Assembly (NCBI GenBank): GCA_016937175.1
Contig: JAFGWL010000019.1
Coordinates: forward strand, 1 to 32,476
Length of the DNA stretch: 32,476 nt
From: Candidatus Mcinerneyibacteriota bacterium
GTDB taxonomy: Bacteria; Macinerneyibacteriota; Macinerneyibacteria; Macinerneyibacteriales; DSCS01
Reading direction: 5' to 3'
Part shown: positions 30,872-32,476 of the stretch, one piece after another
Layout of the letters: the number at the start of each line of letters is the position of its first letter
Numbering within the stretch: position 1 is the first letter of the stretch
The notes under the pieces: model-generated
The model's input: the letters and a program-made list of their open reading frames with translations, nothing else
What the model was told of the DNA's origin: nothing
Database searches by the model: none
Made by a program: the position numbers and the translations under genes

Positions 30872-32476
30872 ATGAATGACAGTTTAGACAAAAAAGATCC
30901 CGAAATGGATCAGGATAACATCTCGACGGAAAAGAAAATTGTCATCGCCGACGAGATCCTTCCCCATAAACTCTTTATCCTTCCTCTGAAGATGAGGCCG
31001 ATCTTCCCCGGGCTTGTAGCGCCAGTCCTGGTAGTCGAGGAACAGCTCAAACAGATGGTCGATGATATCCTGGAACGGGATCATATGATCGGGTTTATCT
31101 ATCTGAAGAATGATGTGGAGGAGATGAACGCCATTACCCAGGGAGACCTTCATATGGTGGGGACAGCCGCCAAGATCTTCAAAAAGGTGGAACTTCCCGA
31201 AGGCCATTATAATATCCTGGTCAACACTATGAAACGGTTTTCCGTGAAAAAATTTATCTCATTTGAACCCTATATCACCGTTGCAGTGGAGTATTTTGAT
31301 GAAGAGGAACCGGACGAGAATGATATCGAACTCCGGGCTCTGACCCAGTCCATGTTGGCCGACATCAAGTTTGTCATAGAGAACAACCCCCTCATGACCC
31401 AGGAGATGAAACTGAACCTCATCAACATCAACGAGCATCCCGGCCGTATGGCGGATATCATCGTCAGCGTCCTCAATATCGCCCCGGCCCAACAGCAGAA
31501 GATCCTTGAGACCTTTGAGATCAAAAAGCGTCTGGAAAGGCTTCTGATCCTTCTTAACAAGGAGAAGGAGATGCTCAAGATGCAGAATAAGATACGAAAA
31601 GAGATCGAGGAAAAGGTCGCCAACCGTCAGCGTGAGTATTTTCTGAGGGAACAGCTGAAGATGATCAAAGATGAGCTGGGGATGGAAAAGGATGAGAAGA
31701 CCCGGGATGTGGAAGAATTCAGGAAACGTTATGAAAGTGTCCGTGCTGCTCTCTCTGAAGAGGTGAGCGAAAAGATCGAGAAAGAGCTGGAGAAGCTAAA
31801 CCTTCTGGAACCCATCTCCGCCGAATATGGTGTGGTAAGGAATTATCTGGACACCCTTCTCTCCCTTCCCTGGGTGGAACGAACGGAGGATAATATAGAC
31901 ATTACAAGAGCCAGAAAGATCCTTGATACTGACCATTACGGGCTTCAGGACGTCAAGGACAGGATTTTGGAATTTCTGGCTGTCAAAAAGATCAAACCCG
32001 ATTCCCGGGGATCCATTATCCTTTTTGTAGGGCCTCCCGGCGTGGGCAAGACTTCTGTAGGAAGGTCTTTGGCCCGCTCCATGAACAGGGAGTTCTTCCG
32101 CTTCTCTCTGGGCGGGATGAGAGATGAATCAGAGATCAAGGGGCACCGGAGGACTTATGTGGGAGCCATGCCGGGAAAGATCATGCAGGCCATGTCTATC
32201 GTCAAGACGAAAAACCCTGTAATCATGTTGGATGAGATCGACAAACTGGGTATCAGCTTCCAGGGAGACCCTTCGGCGGCTCTGCTGGAAGTGCTGGATC
32301 CCGAGCAGAACTACTCTTTCCGGGACCACTATCTTGATATCCCTTTTGACCTTTCTGAAGTCCTCTTTATCTGTACAGCCAACACGCTGGATACCATTCC
32401 CCGCCCGCTTCTGGACCGGATGGAGACCATCCGTCTCTCAGGATATATCGATGAGGAGAAGACAGAGATCGGGAAG
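30872..32476 (+). CDS. lon: ATP-dependent protease La (Lon), 5' part
   Basis: The first 535 codons of lon; the frame is open to the window edge. Domains are an N-terminal LON substrate-binding domain (about 30-235, with FILPLKMRPIFPGLV), a helical coiled-coil linker (RQREYFLREQLKMIKDELG), and the AAA+ domain. Walker A GPPGVGKT is at 387-394 and Walker B ends in MLDEID at Asp454-Glu455. The Ser-Lys protease domain lies beyond the edge. The hydrophilic N-terminal extension of about 30 residues before the LON domain is longer than in E. coli Lon. A GGAGG site is six bases upstream of the ATG. Lon degrades misfolded and regulatory proteins in the cytosol. Confidence 0.96.
   Translation, partial: MNDSLDKKDPEMDQDNISTEKKIVIADEILPHKLFILPLKMRPIFPGLVAPVLVVEEQLKQMVDDILERDHMIGFIYLKNDVEEMNAITQGDLHMVGTAAKIFKKVELPEGHYNILVNTMKRFSVKKFISFEPYITVAVEYFDEEEPDENDIELRALTQSMLADIKFVIENNPLMTQEMKLNLININEHPGRMADIIVSVLNIAPAQQQKILETFEIKKRLERLLILLNKEKEMLKMQNKIRKEIEEKVANRQREYFLREQLKMIKDELGMEKDEKTRDVEEFRKRYESVRAALSEEVSEKIEKELEKLNLLEPISAEYGVVRNYLDTLLSLPWVERTEDNIDITRARKILDTDHYGLQDVKDRILEFLAVKKIKPDSRGSIILFVGPPGVGKTSVGRSLARSMNREFFRFSLGGMRDESEIKGHRRTYVGAMPGKIMQAMSIVKTKNPVIMLDEIDKLGISFQGDPSAALLEVLDPEQNYSFRDHYLDIPFDLSEVLFICTANTLDTIPRPLLDRMETIRLSGYIDEEKTEIGK

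Noticed and set aside
1-32476. tRNA, rRNA, CRISPR, transposon or phage features
   Set aside because: No cloverleaf, repeat-spacer pattern, transposase, integrase or terminal inverted repeat was seen.

Overview
The window is a densely packed bacterial chromosome segment of about 32.5 kb with near-balanced base composition. It holds 30 protein genes and no RNA genes, CRISPR arrays or insertion sequences. All genes lie on the + strand except the phoB-phoR pair. Many junctions overlap by 1-20 bases (ATGA, TGATG, TTGA), so most genes sit in long co-transcribed runs. The largest gene-free stretch is the roughly 170-base divergent phoB/pstS control region, and no gap exceeds 300 bases. The organism is probably a Gram-negative (diderm) bacterium: it has an ADP-heptose epimerase, a lipoprotein with a lipobox and a type II secretion/type IV pilus platform gene. 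The mix of families (DUF4416, a NADase-type glycan-binding-like protein, a stand-alone RlmK-like enzyme, a UPF0597-type cysteine desulfidase, a DHOD-like protein) recalls Spirochaetota or deltaproteobacterial-type genomes. This placement is a weak inference, because no rRNA or other marker gene is present.

Region by region. (1) 1-3302: the end of a GspF/PilC-type platform gene, coupled to an arylamine N-acetyltransferase-like gene and a DUF4416 gene, then a separately promoted pseudopilin-like protein with a coiled-coil tail, closed by a clear intrinsic terminator. (2) 3309-10134: a complete phosphate module. phoB-phoR on the - strand diverges from pstS-pstC-pstA-pstB-phoU on the + strand. 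The shared control region holds seven TTMAY-type repeats (mostly TTAAC/TTCAC) at about 11-base spacing, read here as an extended Pho box, and a stable hairpin lies between pstS and the body of pstC. (3) 10167-17700: a promoter, a lipoprotein, a secreted NADase-type glycan-binding-like protein, a thiol peroxidase, a GT2 glycosyltransferase, an LPG-synthase-type membrane protein, an AI-2E family transporter, a cyclophilin, an EamA transporter and a membrane-anchored conserved hypothetical. (4) 17754-22865: a ferric-reductase/NADPH-oxidase-like flavocytochrome, a TPR-GGDEF diguanylate cyclase, a RarD transporter, a two-gene LysO-type lysine exporter and an alkyltransferase-like DNA repair protein. 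(5) 22894-32476: hldD, a cysteine desulfidase, a DHOD-like flavoprotein, an RlmK-like rRNA methyltransferase, a GNAT/YghO-like protein, GtrA, a charged coiled-coil protein with a strong promoter, an HD-domain protein, a PrmA-like methyltransferase and the first 535 codons of lon.

The best understood system is the phosphate regulon. PstSCAB imports phosphate, PhoU couples transport state to PhoR, and PhoB should bind the direct-repeat array to control both divergent operons. No wholly new system is obvious. The points most worth following are the extended Pho-box array, the pstS-pstC hairpin, the pseudopilin-coiled-coil protein, the split lysO pair and the Trp-containing ATL.
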